From NCBI GenBank assembly GCA_009739215.1, contig VSJF01000003.1:1922001-1986000 (forward strand): DNA of 64,000 nucleotides. The letters run 5' to 3'. The DNA is from Floccularia luteovirens (Eukaryota; Basidiomycota; Agaricomycetes; Agaricales; Squamanitaceae). Position numbers and translations under genes: made by a program. This document shows positions 62,761 through 64,000 of this stretch, piece after piece. Under the pieces are notes generated by a model that worked only from the letters and a program-made list of their open reading frames with translations, made no database searches and was not told the origin of the DNA. The first letter of the stretch is position 1; every line of letters begins with the position of its first letter.

Positions 62761-63352
62761 ATGGTTGCATCCAATGACAGAAAACCCAAAGGCCCCCCAA
62801 AATTTCAACATCTACCGGTTCATCAAGGTAATGTTTTTTTATATAGATAAGAGCTCTGTGTACTGAAAGGATGCATGTGTTTTAGCTAAGAAACTTAAAC
62901 AAGCTTGGGTTGAGAAAGCAAAAATCAAAAGCAAGTGGAGATCTCAAAAGCGAAAAGAAGGGCTCATTGCACCCACTACAGCAGACATGGTTACAAAAGA
63001 TGACGTCGATGAAGAGCAACTTGCTGGTCCTTCAACTAAACCTAGAAAATCCCATATACACCCCTCCCGGGCACATTTACACCCCGAGCCTATCCCTGAC
63101 AAAAAGGCAGATGTACCAGAGGCAAAGGATGTCGATGATGGACCGACCAATACAGCATCGCTACGTGCTTTAACAGCTCAGGCTTATTCGCGATCTACTC
63201 TTCACACATACAAATCAGACCCTTTGAACAAGAGGAGGCACAGGGAGGCATCAGATAAAGGTGTTGGAGGCCGTACGGGACGAGGACAGCCTAACATGAA
63301 GCTAAGGATGGGCGCATTGCTCGAAAAAATAAAACAAGATTACACCAAATGA
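62761..63352 (+). CDS. rRNA-processing protein, FYV7-like
   Basis: Two exons. MVASNDRKPKGPPKFQHLPVHQ, then across an intron of about 55 bp AKKLKQAWVEKAKIKSKWRSQKRKEGLI. The protein is basic and hydrophilic, with a Pro/Asp-rich middle, and ends LNKRRHREASDKGVGGRTGRGQPNMKLRMGALLEKIKQDYTK. The terminal GQPNMKLRMGALLEKIK block resembles the fungal Fyv7/CCDC59 rRNA-processing family, whose yeast member helps make 18S rRNA in the nucleolus. The match is by pattern memory, so I hold it loosely. About 178 residues. Its stop lies 33 bp from the stop of the next, opposite gene. Confidence 0.6.
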
Positions 63353-63385
63353 TCATACGCCCCAACAAGTACATTACAAGAATAC

Positions 63386-64000
63386 CTACGACACGCTATT
63401 CTCCTTATCTTCCTCCATTTTTTCAGATTTGGTCTCTTTGACCTCATCAGCTTTTACAAATCTTTGCTCTAAACTCGCAAATATTGGCCGTTTTTCTGTA
63501 CTACTAGATTCCCCAAGGGTCGTCACCGAAGATAATGCGGTTGGGTGTTCACTCAGATGCCCAGGACTCGGATCATCTAGTTCATCTACCAGTCCTAACG
63601 CCCGTACTTCTATCGGCTCGATGTGGGGGTCACTAGCAGATGCAACTGGTCCAAGCGATAGTGGTGTAGGTGGGGGACTACGTGATTTTGACCGACGAGC
63701 ATCGTCATGAAGGAAGGGGATTGGTGAGAAGAGCGGAGTACTTGGTGCTGATTCCAGTTGGCCATTCAAACCAAAACCACTTCTAAATGGCGTATCTGTA
63801 TCACCTTCTGCGTATGCAGGAAAACTATCCCAGGATGAGGTTACCAGGATTGACTTTTCAACTGCACGCAAATATTTGCCAACTGCTCGATAGTGCTTTT
63901 TTGGATTCACGCAGAGTTCGCACAGTCTTTGTATTGTAAATGGTGGTCCGCTATACCGACGTTAGTCCAAAATTTTTAAAATAAAAATAAATAAAACTGG
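63386..64000 (-). CDS. PPP4R2-like regulatory subunit of protein phosphatase 4, 3' part only
   Basis: Partial: the 5' end lies beyond the window. Readable from the last full exon: GPPFTIQRLCELCVNPKKHYRAVGKYLRAVEKSILVTSSWDSFPAY, which matches the central block of PPP4R2 (the PFTIQRLCEL...KH...FLRAxEKxLLVTST type pattern). The rest is Ser/Pro/Glu-rich and probably disordered (SKSRSPPPTPLSLGP; SSSTEKRPIFASLEQRFVKADEV; EKMEEDKENSVS). PPP4R2 partners the PP4 catalytic subunit in DNA-damage and checkpoint recovery. An intron boundary (TATAG) lies about 63954-63955, leading to upstream exons not seen in full. Confidence 0.82.

Overview
The window is nuclear DNA from a filamentous basidiomycete, most likely an Agaricomycete. 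The evidence is dense genes on both strands, each cut by many introns of about 50-60 bp with GT-AG ends and CTNAC-like branch sites. The orthologues are fungal (Atg8, Spc24, SHQ1, Cbp4, Fmp25, Ssb-type Hsp70), and there is a family of secreted RlpA-like double-psi beta-barrel (DPBB) proteins typical of mushrooms. I saw no operons, CRISPR arrays, insertion sequences or rRNA genes, and no convincing tRNA. Coordinates given for genes run from start codon to stop codon and include introns.

Layout. 0.1-12 kb: a small multi-pass membrane protein, NCA2, ATG8, an SPFH/band-7 protein, ER glucosidase I and a PAP2 lipid phosphatase. 12-25.5 kb: a run of core genes, namely SPC24, the CAF-1 large subunit, RFC2, ribosome-associated Hsp70 SSB, mitoribosomal uS2m, anthranilate synthase TRP2 and SHQ1. 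25.5-29.4 kb: about 4 kb with no recognisable gene. 29.4-43.5 kb: an SLC35F6-like transporter, an arrestin-like protein, CBP4, SIP5 and a SERCA-type Ca2+ pump. 43.5-49.9 kb: the accessory part of the window, with three DPBB paralogues (A, B, C) preceded by a decayed tandem copy of the segment that contains pieces of A, B and the 3' end of the Ca2+ pump gene. 50.2-64 kb: core genes again, namely a lysine-rich orphan protein, FMP25, a small membrane protein, PRO3, proteasome RPT3, cap-binding CBC2, a probable mitochondrial RRM protein, SNRNP27, eIF1/SUI1, an FYV7-like rRNA-processing protein and the 3' part of a PPP4R2-like gene cut by the window edge.

The genes are not a pathway. Themes recur: DNA replication and chromatin (CAC1, RFC2, sharing one short divergent promoter), RNA processing (SHQ1, CBC2, SNRNP27, FYV7-like), translation and proteostasis (SSB, SUI1, RPT3, ATG8) and mitochondrial biogenesis (NCA2, uS2m, CBP4, FMP25, the RRM protein). 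Several neighbours are divergent over less than 300 bp, or convergent with only about 35 bp between stop codons.

The most interesting part is 43.4-49.9 kb. A tandem duplication whose unit ran from the last intron of the Ca2+ pump gene into the third exon of DPBB gene B left a degraded left copy, an orphaned Ca2+-pump tail and an intact A-B pair. A third paralogue (C) carries an apparent frameshift between its signal peptide and its DPBB domain. This is a birth-and-death cluster of secreted proline-rich DPBB proteins in progress.
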